Shown here: piece after piece, positions 34,825-43,863 of the stretch
Numbering within the stretch: position 1 is the first letter of the stretch
How the letters are laid out: every line of letters starts with the position of its first letter
Assembly: GCF_003026815.1 (NCBI RefSeq)
Contig: NZ_PYOG01000011.1
Coordinates: 63,063 to 127,062 of the forward strand
DNA length: 64,000 nt
Direction: 5' to 3'
Source: Photobacterium damselae
Lineage (GTDB): Bacteria > Pseudomonadota > Gammaproteobacteria > Enterobacterales > Vibrionaceae
The notes under the pieces: model-generated
Told to the model about the DNA's origin: nothing
What the model saw: only the letters and a program-made list of their open reading frames with translations
Databases searched by the model: none
Translations under genes and position numbers: made by a program

Positions 34825-34980
34825 AATCTCAAAAAAATAAAAATATTACTTATCAATGACTTAAGTGCGTATTTAATGACCAGATCATAAGATCAGATAA
34901 TCATATAGATCATAAAAATCAAAAAGATCAGTTAAAGAAAAAATAATAAAAAAATCTTTATTTATTGATCTTTTTCTATT
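34825..34980 (+). other. AT-rich DNA-unwinding region of ori2
   Basis: Directly right of the iterons, this tract is very A/T-rich and carries repeated ATCA or GATCA tetramers on the top strand between about 34880 and 34931. In V. cholerae RctB is reported to bind such ATCA motifs in single-stranded form to stabilise the opened origin. Only the sequence pattern is seen here. Confidence 0.7.
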
Positions 34981-34986
34981 AATCTC

Positions 34987-35011
34987 TTACGGAAAAATGA
35001 TGCATCTACGG
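34987..35011. promoter_or_regulatory. Possible RctB autoregulatory site before rctB
   Basis: TTACGG and CTACGG flank AAAAATGATGCAT just before the rctB start at 35022, resembling parts of the 51-bp elements. V. cholerae has a 29-mer RctB site over its rctB promoter; this could be the equivalent, but the match is short. Confidence 0.35.
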
Positions 35012-35021
35012 CCTTTGACAG

Positions 35022-37022
35022 ATGAAAACCACCCAGAAGACTGATACTACAACCACGGAAAAGATATTGATCTTAGCTCCAAGATCCCACAAAGATGGGC
35101 ATCTTTTTGCAATCCATTCGGCGATTGTTGATTGGCTTGGTCAATATCAACATTTTAAAGGTGTGACAAAAAGCATCATTGAATTGTTAAATCTAATTTC
35201 ACTTCGAGGTTTATCAACGGTTGATGGCATGGTTTCAACAACAGAGCTTGTTGAAGCAACAGAAGGGCAGTTAACTCGTGCAGCCATTCAGCAACGGTTA
35301 CGAGCAGCAGTTAATCTTGGTTTATTTACCCAGCAACCCGTGCGATTTGAAGAAGGGCTTGCAGGGAAAACAATGCTGCATCATTTTGTTAATCCAGCAC
35401 ATTTAATTTCACAGTTAGGTACTGGAAGTCTTATTTCTGAAACAAGTCAGGAAAAAGAAAAGAAAAAACGCTCGAAGGCTTTAGCTCAAACTCATGTTAA
35501 CCGTCGTTTACTGACGGAACATGGTTTAGGTACTCCACCAAGCATGCCCGATGAGGCCGATCAAATTGTAGTTTCACCGACAAGTTGGGCTGGGATCATT
35601 GATCAAGCGTTAGCCCCTCCTCGAACAAAAAAGAGCTATCAAAAATCAATGGTAGCGATTAGTGGTACAAAAGCGATCATTGAAACTCGATCTTCAAAGT
35701 CGATCATGACGGTTGATGATCTGATGACACTATTTGCGCTGTTTACATTAACCGTGCAATACCATGATCATCATATCTCTGATTACGAACTTCAATCTCG
35801 AGTTATGGGGAATAAAACACCTGTTTATATTACCGATATTCTAGCGCTGCGCGGTAAAAAAGACAGTGGACCTGCGCGAGATTCTATTCGTGAAAGTATT
35901 GATCGTATTGAATTTACTGACTTTCAGTTACATGAATTAACCGGTCGTTGGTTAAGTGAAAATATGCCTGAAGGTTTCAAAAGTGATCGTTTTCGTTTTA
36001 TTGCTCGTACGATCACAGCTTCTGAAGAAGCACCACAAGAAGGCGAAGATGGTGAGATCCGTATCAAACCTAATTTGTATATTATGGTTTGGGAACCGTC
36101 TTTTTTTGATGAATTATTAACCCGTGACTATTTCTTTTTATTCCCACCAGAGATATTGCGTCAGCATACACTTGTGTTTCAGTTGTATACGTTTTTCCGT
36201 AGTCGAATGTCGCGTAAAGGCACTGATACTATGCTTCTTAGTGAGTTAAATCAAAAGCTTGCAAGAAACATTGAGTGGAGACGTTTCTCTGTTGATTTAA
36301 TTCGGGAATTGCGAAAATTAGCAAAAGATAAGATCTCTGAGTCTATTTTTGCCGTTAATTTATGGGGCTATCATTTAACGATCTCTCCAGAGGATCCGGA
36401 TAAGCGCTATACCGATTACCAAATTGATATTAAATGTAATGCTGATGAAGTGATCCGTTTTTCTCGTGCAAAAACAATCAATGAAGGTAAGCGAAATATG
36501 GCACCTACCATGCCAAATCCGCTTCGAAATGAGATTATGCCAAGGCAACACCTTGATCAGCTTTCCGAAATTATTGATGGTGAATTTGAACCCATTCAGC
36601 GCAAAGAACATCGACCGAAAGGACGCCTTGGCCGTCGAATTAAGCTGCGTAAGCATTTGGTAGAAATTAATGCCGATGAATTAACGATTATTTTATCTAA
36701 ATATACATCTCCAGAAGCTCTACAACGCAGTATAACGGCTCTGTCGGCTATGACTGGTCATCCCTCTAGTGCTATCACTGATGAGTGCCAGGGGTATTTA
36801 GAGAAGCTAGATTGGCTACGTGTCGGTGATGAAGTGGTATCTTATGAGACCTTAAGTAAAACAGTTGAATTATACAATAGTCAGCAAGATGCCCGACATT
36901 TGTCGATTGAACGTTTAATCTCTGGTCTAGCGGTTCGTCGTAAGGTATGTAAATTAGTTCATACTGGACATATTAATGATCAAGTCATGGCTGCATTAGA
37001 TGATGTTGCAAAGGGTATATAA
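35022..37022 (+). CDS. rctB: Chromosome II replication initiator RctB
   Basis: A 666-residue protein, close to the 658 of V. cholerae RctB, found only in Vibrionaceae. The N-terminal part contains an initiator winged-helix region (FKGVTKSIIELLNLISLRGLSTVDGMVSTTELVEATEGQLTRAAIQQRLRAAVNLGLF); the middle holds HLFAIHSAIVDWLG-type and LVFQLYTFFRSRMSRKGTDTMLLSELNQKLA segments, and the C-terminal 160 residues (from about 500) correspond to the part that mediates self-interaction and inhibition. RctB binds the iterons on its left to open ori2 and the longer 39-mer sites to prevent over-initiation. The ribosome-binding site is weak (GACAG), which could keep the initiator scarce. Its own terminator follows. 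Confidence 0.96.
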   Translation: MKTTQKTDTTTTEKILILAPRSHKDGHLFAIHSAIVDWLGQYQHFKGVTKSIIELLNLISLRGLSTVDGMVSTTELVEATEGQLTRAAIQQRLRAAVNLGLFTQQPVRFEEGLAGKTMLHHFVNPAHLISQLGTGSLISETSQEKEKKKRSKALAQTHVNRRLLTEHGLGTPPSMPDEADQIVVSPTSWAGIIDQALAPPRTKKSYQKSMVAISGTKAIIETRSSKSIMTVDDLMTLFALFTLTVQYHDHHISDYELQSRVMGNKTPVYITDILALRGKKDSGPARDSIRESIDRIEFTDFQLHELTGRWLSENMPEGFKSDRFRFIARTITASEEAPQEGEDGEIRIKPNLYIMVWEPSFFDELLTRDYFFLFPPEILRQHTLVFQLYTFFRSRMSRKGTDTMLLSELNQKLARNIEWRRFSVDLIRELRKLAKDKISESIFAVNLWGYHLTISPEDPDKRYTDYQIDIKCNADEVIRFSRAKTINEGKRNMAPTMPNPLRNEIMPRQHLDQLSEIIDGEFEPIQRKEHRPKGRLGRRIKLRKHLVEINADELTIILSKYTSPEALQRSITALSAMTGHPSSAITDECQGYLEKLDWLRVGDEVVSYETLSKTVELYNSQQDARHLSIERLISGLAVRRKVCKLVHTGHINDQVMAALDDVAKGI

Positions 37023-37041
37023 AATTTAGATTACTCGTCCG

Positions 37042-37070
37042 AAAAAGGATTCTCGTGGTAGAATCCTTTT
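37042..37070 (+). terminator. Terminator of rctB
   Basis: AAAAAGGATTCT pairs with AGAATCCTTTTT around a short loop and is followed by TTCTTTTTTA, 20 bases after the rctB stop. Confidence 0.9.
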
Positions 37071-37124
37071 TTCTTTTTTATCTTCTGATAACTATTTACC
37101 GAAATGATCTTTATAGAGGGTAGT

Positions 37125-39395
37125 ATGTCGCGTTTAGATCGAATGCATGTCAGAAAAGGGTTATTGATAGTTGCATTATGTTTTAGCTCTAATATCTTTG
37201 CTGATGCGATAGATCGTCCACAGATAGATCGTAAAAAAGTTGGTTTAGTACTAAGTGGGGGAGGCGCAAAGGGCGCAGCTCACATTGGTGTTTTAGAAGT
37301 TTTGGAAGAGAACCGAATTCCTGTTGATGTCATTACTGGTACCAGTATGGGAGCCTATGTTGGTGGCATGTATGCAATGGGATTAACGGCTAAAGAGGTG
37401 AAAGATCGCACGTTAAATGCAAATTGGGATCAAGGTTACAATGATCGAGCAAAACGAAATGATCTAACATTACGTCGTAAACAGCAGAACGATGATTTTC
37501 AGCTACATACCGATCTAGGTTTAGATCTTAATGGGGAATTTAAAGCGAGACCCAGTGCTTTTCAAGGGCAGGGGATGGCCGTTTTACTGCGTAATTTAAC
37601 CAATAACCTACCTGCTGTATCATCATTTGATCAATTACCAATACCTTATCGTAGCGTTGCAACCGATATTGCAAATGTTGCGCCTTATGTAATTAGTTCT
37701 GGTCATTTAGCAACAGCAATGCAAGCGTCTATGACGGTTCCCGGGGCCCTTAAGCCTGTAAAATTAAATGGCAAGCTATTGGTCGATGGTGGCGTTGTTA
37801 ATAATATGCCTGTTGATATAGCCCAGAAACTGGGAGCAGATGTTATTATCGCGGTCGATTTGCGAGACAGTTTACTTCCTCAAAAAGATCTGGAAAGCGC
37901 ACTTAATATCATCTCTCAGCTAACAACATACATGACGAATGCCAGTGCGGATCACCAAAAAAGTTTACTTCATCCTGGTGATATTTATATGCAACCCGAT
38001 GTGAGTTTCATGCTTGCACCGGATTTCGATAAAATGGATCTAGCGTATCGCGCTGGCCGAAATATCGCGAATAAGATGTTGCCTGCTTTACTTAAATTTC
38101 AAGTTTCTCCTGCCCAATATGAACAATATTTAAAAGAAAAGCAGAACCGACGTAGTCAATTGGCGGCTCATAGTGCCTATTATATTGATACGATCGATAT
38201 TGATAACCATACCCGTTTATCTGACACGGCATTACTGGCTTTATTAGATTTGAAAACGAAACGTATCATTTCTAATGAAGAGCTTGAAGAAGCGGTTAAC
38301 CGCCTACAGTCTCAAGATATTTTTGCTAAAGTCGGTTACGAAATTGAACACCGATCGGGTAAAAACGTGTTAGTGATGAAAGTAGATGAAAAGCCTTGGG
38401 GACCGGGGTATCTTAATTTTAAATTAACCTTTGAAGATGATTTTTCTGAACGTTCAGATTTTACCTTTGGGGCACAATATATTTATACCGATGTGACCGA
38501 TAAAGGTGGTGAATGGACGGTGGAAGCACAGCTTGGTAGCTGGAAAAAGGTGAATACAGAACTCTATTTGCCTTTTGATTATGACCAAAAATTCTTTAGT
38601 GCTTTTGGAGCGAGTTGGAACAATGAAATTCGTCAATTTAGCAATATTGATGCTGATGCCTCATCCTTAAATCTTCGTGCTGAATATGCAAACTATACTG
38701 GTTTTGCGGAACTTGGTTGGAATGTTCGCCCTTGGGCTGTCTTTAATATGGGTTATCGAATTCAAGATGGTAAAATTCGTCTACTTGTTAATGGTACGAA
38801 AGAAGATTACCGAACCTATGGCCCATACTGGAGCTTTACCTATGATGACTTGGATAATTTTTATTTCCCATCAAAAGGAACCTATTTCTCCTCTGAGTTT
38901 GGCCTTATCGACGCAAAAACAGCATTCTTAGGTGAAAGTGAATCTGGTTATGGCTCATACTATGACGTTTCATTAATTCAACCATGGAATTTAGGTCGTC
39001 ATTCAGTTGTTAGCATCTTAAAGAGTGGTGGTTCTGATTCTGAAGAAATCTTACCGATTAATGTTCAAGATCTCGGTGGTCTATTTAATTTATCAGGTTA
39101 TCACCGCTATGAGTTAAATGGTCGTTACAGTGCTTTTGCTGGCTTAGTGTACCGCTACCGTTTATTTGATAATGATTTTGGTGCTTTCTCATCTCCGGTA
39201 TATCTCGGCGGTTCTATTGAACGTGGTGGTGTATGGAACCATATGTCTGATATGAGCTGGAATAGTGCTATCAGTGCAGGAAGTGTATTTATTGCCATCG
39301 ATTCATTTTTAGGGCCTGTGTACTTTGGTTATGGCCAATCATCTCACGGTGATAATTCCATTTATCTATCTGTTGGCGGCGGTATTCAAAACTAA
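37125..39395 (+). CDS. Patatin-like phospholipase fused to POTRA and outer-membrane barrel (type Vd, PlpD-like)
   Basis: About 756 residues after choosing ATG 37125, which has GAGGG 4-8 nt upstream and precedes a signal peptide (RKGLLIVALCFSSNIFADA). The patatin domain shows the oxyanion loop SGGGAKGAAHIG, the nucleophile elbow GTSMG (Ser74) and the dyad Asp in LLVDGGVVNNMPVD. A POTRA-like segment (IDTIDIDNHTRLSDTALLALLDL.., about 365-435) and a 16-strand-type barrel ending in YLSVGGGIQN follow. In Pseudomonas PlpD the same layout exports and may release an active phospholipase A1. It is separated from rctB by a terminator, so the adjacency is not functional. Confidence 0.88.
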   Translation: MSRLDRMHVRKGLLIVALCFSSNIFADAIDRPQIDRKKVGLVLSGGGAKGAAHIGVLEVLEENRIPVDVITGTSMGAYVGGMYAMGLTAKEVKDRTLNANWDQGYNDRAKRNDLTLRRKQQNDDFQLHTDLGLDLNGEFKARPSAFQGQGMAVLLRNLTNNLPAVSSFDQLPIPYRSVATDIANVAPYVISSGHLATAMQASMTVPGALKPVKLNGKLLVDGGVVNNMPVDIAQKLGADVIIAVDLRDSLLPQKDLESALNIISQLTTYMTNASADHQKSLLHPGDIYMQPDVSFMLAPDFDKMDLAYRAGRNIANKMLPALLKFQVSPAQYEQYLKEKQNRRSQLAAHSAYYIDTIDIDNHTRLSDTALLALLDLKTKRIISNEELEEAVNRLQSQDIFAKVGYEIEHRSGKNVLVMKVDEKPWGPGYLNFKLTFEDDFSERSDFTFGAQYIYTDVTDKGGEWTVEAQLGSWKKVNTELYLPFDYDQKFFSAFGASWNNEIRQFSNIDADASSLNLRAEYANYTGFAELGWNVRPWAVFNMGYRIQDGKIRLLVNGTKEDYRTYGPYWSFTYDDLDNFYFPSKGTYFSSEFGLIDAKTAFLGESESGYGSYYDVSLIQPWNLGRHSVVSILKSGGSDSEEILPINVQDLGGLFNLSGYHRYELNGRYSAFAGLVYRYRLFDNDFGAFSSPVYLGGSIERGGVWNHMSDMSWNSAISAGSVFIAIDSFLGPVYFGYGQSSHGDNSIYLSVGGGIQN

Positions 39396-39554
39396 GAGAC
39401 ATATTTTGACATTGGCATGACAAAATATTGACGGATTGAGCTATTATTTATCTCGGATATAACCTTTGTCCCTTTCGATGAGTGTATTGTGGCGTTACTA
39501 AGGATAGTAATAAGACAGTAGCTAAACTCTCGAAAAGCAATATATGAGTTTTTG

Positions 39555-39583
39555 GCGAGCCTTCGACCGGCTCGCTTTTTTTT
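39555..39583 (+). terminator. Terminator downstream of the patatin gene
   Basis: GCGAGCC and GGCTCGC form a compact hairpin followed by eight T. It is 160 bases after the patatin stop, so the intervening sequence is either a long 3' UTR or a small RNA. It also lies at the 3' side of the convergent AraC-type gene. Confidence 0.85.
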
Positions 39584-39605
39584 ACCCAAAATTTGATTTA
39601 GCCTT

Positions 39606-40400
39606 CTAACTTTGAATATCCATCCCAATACGTTGGCGATATTGCTCTGGTGTACTTCCTGAATGTTTTTTGAATAATGTAATAAAAGGAGAGGCTTGGT
39701 GATAACCTAAAGTTAGAGCAACTTCTTTTACTGTCATTCCTTTGCGCAATAAGTGCAGTGAGTAGATATATTTTCTTCTCTGTCGCCACTCTGTAAAACT
39801 CATTCCTAACTTATCTTGGCAGTGTCTTGCTAATGTTCTCTCTGTTGTATGAAGCTCGCTTGCCCATTGTGCTAATGATTTAGCGTTTGTCGGATTCTTT
39901 TCTAACTCGACCAAAATAGGATTTAACAACTTATCATCGCTGGTTGGTAAAAACTGTTGATGTATAGGGCATTGTAAAACCTGATCGAGAAGTACTTTAA
40001 CCAGTCGTTCGTCTTCTGGGGTTTGAGGATAGATCAGCTTTCGCCGACGGAAGTCATTTACAATCGCCTCAATAATGGGAGAGATTTCTAAAAGACAGGG
40101 ATAACTCGGTAACGTCGATGCTAAAGGCGCAATAATATTCATCGAGCAATAATCTAAACTGCGACGAATGTAACTCTCATGAGTGACAGTTGGTGGTACC
40201 CAAACCGCATACTGAGGAGGAGAGAGAAAGCGTTTGTTTTGGGTTTTCAACTCCATTATACCGCCACTGATTAATTGTAACTGTCCCCATGAATGCCAAT
40301 GCGGAATGGTTCCTGTATTTGGCAAAAAGACTTCATGACCGAAAAATATTTCAGCTGGAGGGTTGTTATCATCAAAAATTGGGCGATAGACATTTTTCAT
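39606..40400 (-). CDS. AraC-family transcriptional regulator with cupin domain
   Basis: A 264-residue protein: N-terminal cupin (GTIPHWHSWGQLQLISGGIMELKTQNKRFLSPPQYAVWVPPTVTHES) followed by the double helix-turn-helix of the AraC family (AKSLAQWASELHTTERTLARHCQDKLGMSFTEWRQRRKY and MTVKEVALTLGYHQASPFITLFKKHSGSTPEQYRQRI). This subgroup, which has HWHSWGQL near its start, includes small exporter regulators such as E. coli NimR. It is divergent from a small secreted-protein gene starting at 40556, and could control it; this is only suggested by position. Confidence 0.8.
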   Translation of the reverse strand: MKNVYRPIFDDNNPPAEIFFGHEVFLPNTGTIPHWHSWGQLQLISGGIMELKTQNKRFLSPPQYAVWVPPTVTHESYIRRSLDYCSMNIIAPLASTLPSYPCLLEISPIIEAIVNDFRRRKLIYPQTPEDERLVKVLLDQVLQCPIHQQFLPTSDDKLLNPILVELEKNPTNAKSLAQWASELHTTERTLARHCQDKLGMSFTEWRQRRKYIYSLHLLRKGMTVKEVALTLGYHQASPFITLFKKHSGSTPEQYRQRIGMDIQS

Positions 40401-40555
40401 ATGTAGATCATCTATATGACTCTTTTCTCTGCGTAAAGATACGGGCTTCGAGATAAGAGTTCAATCAATACCCTGACAAATCTGTACATAGAAAGGATAG
40501 ATATGGCTGAATTGACTTGGCATTGTTGCAGTTGGAAAACTAGATTGGAAACAGA

Positions 40556-40951
40556 ATGATGAAATTATGGCGTATTCCTGTATTGCTCGTTGCTCTTTTG
40601 GGCACAAGTTTATCTGTAATGGCAAAAGATACTCCTCCAATATTGTATAAAGGCGTGTACACCGTTGGTTTTGAAGTGAATGCTTTTACACCATGCAATG
40701 GTACTAAAGATTATTGGTTATACTCAGAGAATGATGCTTTAGCTGATATTGACGCAGATTTATTGGATCAAATTGCAAATGGTAAGGGCGATGAGCCGTA
40801 TTTAAGTGTGTATCTTGAGTTTGACGGTGTGAATGAAGGTAAATCTGATGGTGATGGTTTTGACGGCGAATATGATGGTGTCATTAATGCTTACAAAGTG
40901 CGTTTAAGCAGTAAAGCGATACCCAACAACTGTAAGATCCACTCTCACTAA
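40556..40951 (+). CDS. Small secreted protein of unknown function
   Basis: A 131-residue product with a strong signal peptide (MMKLWRIPVLLVALLGTSLSVMA, cut before KDTPP). The mature part, about 108 residues, has two cysteines (in FTPCNGTKDYW and NNCKIHSH at the C-terminus) and an acidic glycine-rich stretch GKSDGDGFDGEYDG that could bind divalent metal. I do not recognise the family. Two ATGs are adjacent (40556 and 40559). It is divergent from the AraC-type gene and followed by an exonuclease gene 120 bases on, with no terminator visible between them. Confidence 0.65.
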   Translation: MMKLWRIPVLLVALLGTSLSVMAKDTPPILYKGVYTVGFEVNAFTPCNGTKDYWLYSENDALADIDADLLDQIANGKGDEPYLSVYLEFDGVNEGKSDGDGFDGEYDGVINAYKVRLSSKAIPNNCKIHSH

Positions 40952-41072
40952 ATAATGATCGTAAAGTCTTTTTGATATAGAACTCTGGATATAGTGTTCA
41001 TCTCAAAGTTCACCCAAGTAAACGATAATGGTATTATTCGCGTCTGTTTACCCCGTGATCCTTGGATGAAGA

Positions 41073-41618
41073 ATGAATTTTGACCGCTTAGTCTGTTTTG
41101 ACCTCGAAATGTGCTGCTGGAATGATGGACGAAGACCAAGAACTGGTGAAATTATCGAAATTGGAGTCGCGGAACTGGATTTAAATACTGGGGAGATTGT
41201 TCGTCGAGCTCAACATTATGTGCTGCCCGAACACGATCAAGTTTCTCCGTTTTGTACCGAACTCACAGGCATCAAACCTGAGCAAGTTGAAAAGAATGGT
41301 AAGCCTTTAGCTGTTATTCTGCGTTCAATTGAGCAAAAATTTGGTGGCCGACATAAAATTTATGCCGCTTGGGGCCAAGATGACTTAATTCTTAAACGAG
41401 AATGTGAAGCTAAAGGTCTTAAGGTTCCATTTCGTGAATACCTAAATTTAGCTACTTTGTTTAAGTTACAACGCCATGTTGAGAATAAGCGATTAGGTCA
41501 TCGAGCTGCAATGGATGTTGCAGGTCTTGAGTGGGAAGGTCGTCAGCATTCTGGTTATGTCGATGCGTACAATCTAGCGCGATTGGCAAGAACCATGTTT
41601 TGTGACGTTAATTCTTAA
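41073..41618 (+). CDS. DEDDh-type 3'-5' exonuclease
   Basis: A 181-residue exonuclease of the DnaQ/RNase T superfamily, nearest in wording to the KapD/ERI-1-like group. The three exo motifs are visible: CFDLEMCCW with EIIEIG (D10, E12), YAAWGQDDLILKRE in the middle, and HSGYVDAYNLARL at the end, which supplies the DEDDh His and last Asp. It should degrade single-stranded DNA or trim RNA 3' ends; the substrate is not decided by sequence. It is followed by a terminator. Confidence 0.82.
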   Translation: MNFDRLVCFDLEMCCWNDGRRPRTGEIIEIGVAELDLNTGEIVRRAQHYVLPEHDQVSPFCTELTGIKPEQVEKNGKPLAVILRSIEQKFGGRHKIYAAWGQDDLILKRECEAKGLKVPFREYLNLATLFKLQRHVENKRLGHRAAMDVAGLEWEGRQHSGYVDAYNLARLARTMFCDVNS

Positions 41619-41625
41619 TTAATTT

Positions 41626-41650
41626 AAGCGGAGCAAGTGCTTCGCTTTTT
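41626..41650 (+). terminator. Terminator of the exonuclease gene
   Basis: AAGCGGAGCA pairs with TGCTTCGCTT (one mismatch) around two bases, followed by TTTT, just after the stop. Confidence 0.75.
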
Positions 41651-41809
41651 TGCATTTATCGCCAATACCATTCTTTTTCTGATTATGTCTGATAAATAAC
41701 TCAACATGTCCGATTACGAATATGTGTTCGGTAAATGACGTGACACAATAGCCTTATTGAGACTTGTATATTCGAGTAGTCTCCTGCAAATTCTGCATTA
41801 AGGCGTGTT

Positions 41810-42700
41810 ATGTTCTACCTATTTCCCCTGTTAACCGTTACGATCTGGGCCATAAATGCCATCGTAAATAAACTTTCATTTAGTGTTATTGATCCTGGTG
41901 CGATCTCTTTTTATCGCTGGTTTTTTGCCATGGTGACGTTAACACCTTTTGTCGCAATTGGTGCTTGGCGCAAGCGTCATATTATTAAGCCCTATCTATC
42001 CAAATTAGCGTTTTTAGCTCTACTTGGTATGGTATTAAACCAATCTCTTGGTTATTTTGCAGCAGCTACCACTTCTGCAACTAATATGGCTTTAATTATC
42101 TCATTGGTGCCGCTTATCAGCATGTTTTTAAGTGTCCCTTTACTCGGCCAACGATTAGCTCCAATGGCGTTAGTCGGGGCTGTTCTGTCCCTAGCTGGCC
42201 TCATCTTTATGTTAGGGCATGGTGATATTTCTTATTTATTAGCACAAGGGATCACTCAAGGAGATGGCTTATTACTGATTGCCGCGTTTGTATATGCTCT
42301 TTATAGCGTGTTACTGAAACGTTGGAAAATGCCGATAAGCAATTGGCAGTCTGTGTATGTTCAGACATTATTTGCGGTGATCATGCTAACTCCTCTTTTG
42401 ATTACAAGTCATCGTTCGGGTATTACCGCCGATTCTTTACCACTTATTATGTATGCTGCTATCCCGGCTTCGGTGATTGCACCATGGTGCTGGCTACAAG
42501 CTATTGAACGATTAGGTGCTGATCGTACGGCGATGTTTATGAATTTAATGCCTGTAATTGCTGCAATTGTTGCCAGTATTGTTCTGCACGAGCAACTGGC
42601 TTATTACCACTATATTGGAGGAATGATGGTGTTGGCAGGTGTTGCATTAGCACAGCGAAAACCCAAACAGCCACCAGCAAAAGATATGGCAATTGCTTAA
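41810..42700 (+). CDS. EamA/DMT-family transporter
   Basis: A 296-residue integral membrane protein with ten predicted helices in two EamA repeats, each about 130 residues. The first begins FPLLTVTIWAINAIVNKLSFSVIDPGAISFYRWFFA and the second GDGLLLIAAFVYALYSVLLKRW; the repeat end ..FMNLMPVIAAIVASIVLHEQLAYYHYIGGMMVLAGVALAQR is typical. These proteins export amino acids or other metabolites; the substrate cannot be read here. An independent terminator follows, and a LysR-type gene lies next on the same strand. Confidence 0.88.
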   Translation: MFYLFPLLTVTIWAINAIVNKLSFSVIDPGAISFYRWFFAMVTLTPFVAIGAWRKRHIIKPYLSKLAFLALLGMVLNQSLGYFAAATTSATNMALIISLVPLISMFLSVPLLGQRLAPMALVGAVLSLAGLIFMLGHGDISYLLAQGITQGDGLLLIAAFVYALYSVLLKRWKMPISNWQSVYVQTLFAVIMLTPLLITSHRSGITADSLPLIMYAAIPASVIAPWCWLQAIERLGADRTAMFMNLMPVIAAIVASIVLHEQLAYYHYIGGMMVLAGVALAQRKPKQPPAKDMAIA

Positions 42701-42716
42701 TTGATTTAGTAATGAG

Positions 42717-42744
42717 AAAAAACGGCTTGATAATAAGCCGTTTT
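42717..42744 (+). terminator. Terminator of the EamA transporter gene
   Basis: AAAACGGCTT pairs with AAGCCGTTTT around GATAAT, followed by more T. Confidence 0.9.
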
Positions 42745-42875
42745 TTTATGCTTTTTTCTTTTAGTTATTGTTTTGATCTTTGGTCGATTGATTGAAGAGA
42801 GCTAAATAGTTGATTGTCTTGATTATGACTGGCACCATTACCCAACAAAAGACATTAGATAGATAAAGGTAAGCT

Positions 42876-43784
42876 ATGGATCTCAATACCGTTGCGATTT
42901 TTGCACAAGTTGTCGAATGTGGCAGTTTTACCCAGGCAGCAGAGGCTCTAGAGTTAACCAAATCTACAGTGAGTCGAAAAGTTGCTGAATTAGAAAGCCA
43001 CTTAGGGGTTAGGTTATTAACGCGATCAACGCGACATATTACTCTAACTCAAGAAGGGGAGCTGTTTTATCAATCTTGCGCTCAGATGATGGACATCATT
43101 TCACAAGCCGAATTGGAAGTGACTGCAAATCAGGATCAAGTCCGTGGAAGGATTAATATTGCGATGCCGGTAGAAGTAGGACAACAGGTCTTAATTCCGT
43201 ATATCAATGAATATCTGCGTCAATATCCAAATGTGGTTATCCATCTTGATCTAACCAATAAACCTGTTGAGCTAATCAGTGAAGGTATTGATCTTTACGT
43301 TCAAATTGGGCCAATTGAAGATTCAAGTCTTATTGCTCGTCAATTTCACTCTTCGCATCGTATTTTGGTTGCTAGCCCTGAATATTTGAAACAATATGGT
43401 GAGATTAACGCTCCGACTGATTTAAAAGATCCTCATTACCAGATTCGAATTGATAATGCCGCAAGGGTGAACTCAGCTTGGCAAATATCACAAAATGAGC
43501 AAGAGTTTCATATCGAACTTCCTCATCGTATTCAGGTTAATACTATTTCAGCTGCAGCTGATGCGTGTGTTGATAGTTTGGGTATTGCTCTATTGCCTGA
43601 GTTTATTTGTCTTCCTCACCTTGAAACTGGGCGACTTGTTCATTTATTGCCAGAGTGGAAAATGCCGGAAGTTCCAATCAGTTTGGTTTACTCTCAGCGA
43701 AATTTAATGCCAAAGAGATTGCGGCTATTGATTGATTTTTTGATGTCTAAAATGGAAGAGCGTCATAAGCTAGGTTCTCGCTAA
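42876..43784 (+). CDS. LysR-family transcriptional regulator
   Basis: A 302-residue protein with the LysR helix-turn-helix at the N-terminus (DLNTVAIFAQVVECGSFTQAAEALELTKSTVSRKVAELESHLGVRLLTRSTRHITLTQEG) and a LysR substrate-binding domain (VRGRINIAMPVEVGQQVLIPYINEYLRQYPNVVIHLDL..). The wording is that of the CrgA/YhjC-like subgroup. It is followed by a long terminator. It lies 175 bases after the EamA transporter, a common regulator-exporter neighbour, but both have their own terminators. Confidence 0.9.
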   Translation: MDLNTVAIFAQVVECGSFTQAAEALELTKSTVSRKVAELESHLGVRLLTRSTRHITLTQEGELFYQSCAQMMDIISQAELEVTANQDQVRGRINIAMPVEVGQQVLIPYINEYLRQYPNVVIHLDLTNKPVELISEGIDLYVQIGPIEDSSLIARQFHSSHRILVASPEYLKQYGEINAPTDLKDPHYQIRIDNAARVNSAWQISQNEQEFHIELPHRIQVNTISAAADACVDSLGIALLPEFICLPHLETGRLVHLLPEWKMPEVPISLVYSQRNLMPKRLRLLIDFLMSKMEERHKLGSR

Positions 43785-43805
43785 TAAGATAAAGATTTGG
43801 ATAGT

Positions 43806-43845
43806 AAAAGGGCTATGATCGATTTTTCGACCATAGCCCTTTTTC
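43806..43845. terminator. Bidirectional terminator, LysR gene and cyuP
   Basis: AAAAGGGCTATG pairs with CATAGCCCTTTT, with T on the right and A on the left, between two convergent genes. Confidence 0.88.
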
Positions 43846-43863
43846 GTATCTTTTACTGTCAAA

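Larger units (their letters stand above)
33825..35021. other. Origin of replication of chromosome II (ori2)
   Basis: The 1.2 kb between parA2 and rctB carries the expected order of a Vibrio secondary-chromosome origin. From left to right: a parS2 site beside a 51-bp repeated element, scattered TGATCA sites, a second 51-bp element, a perfect DnaA box, a regular array of TGATCA iterons, an AT-rich ATCA-containing tract and the rctB leader. In V. cholerae the left half is the inhibitory rctA region and the right half the minimal origin. No protein-coding gene is credible here. The GATC inside each iteron makes every site a Dam target, and Dam methylation is known to be needed for RctB binding in V. 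cholerae. Confidence 0.92.
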
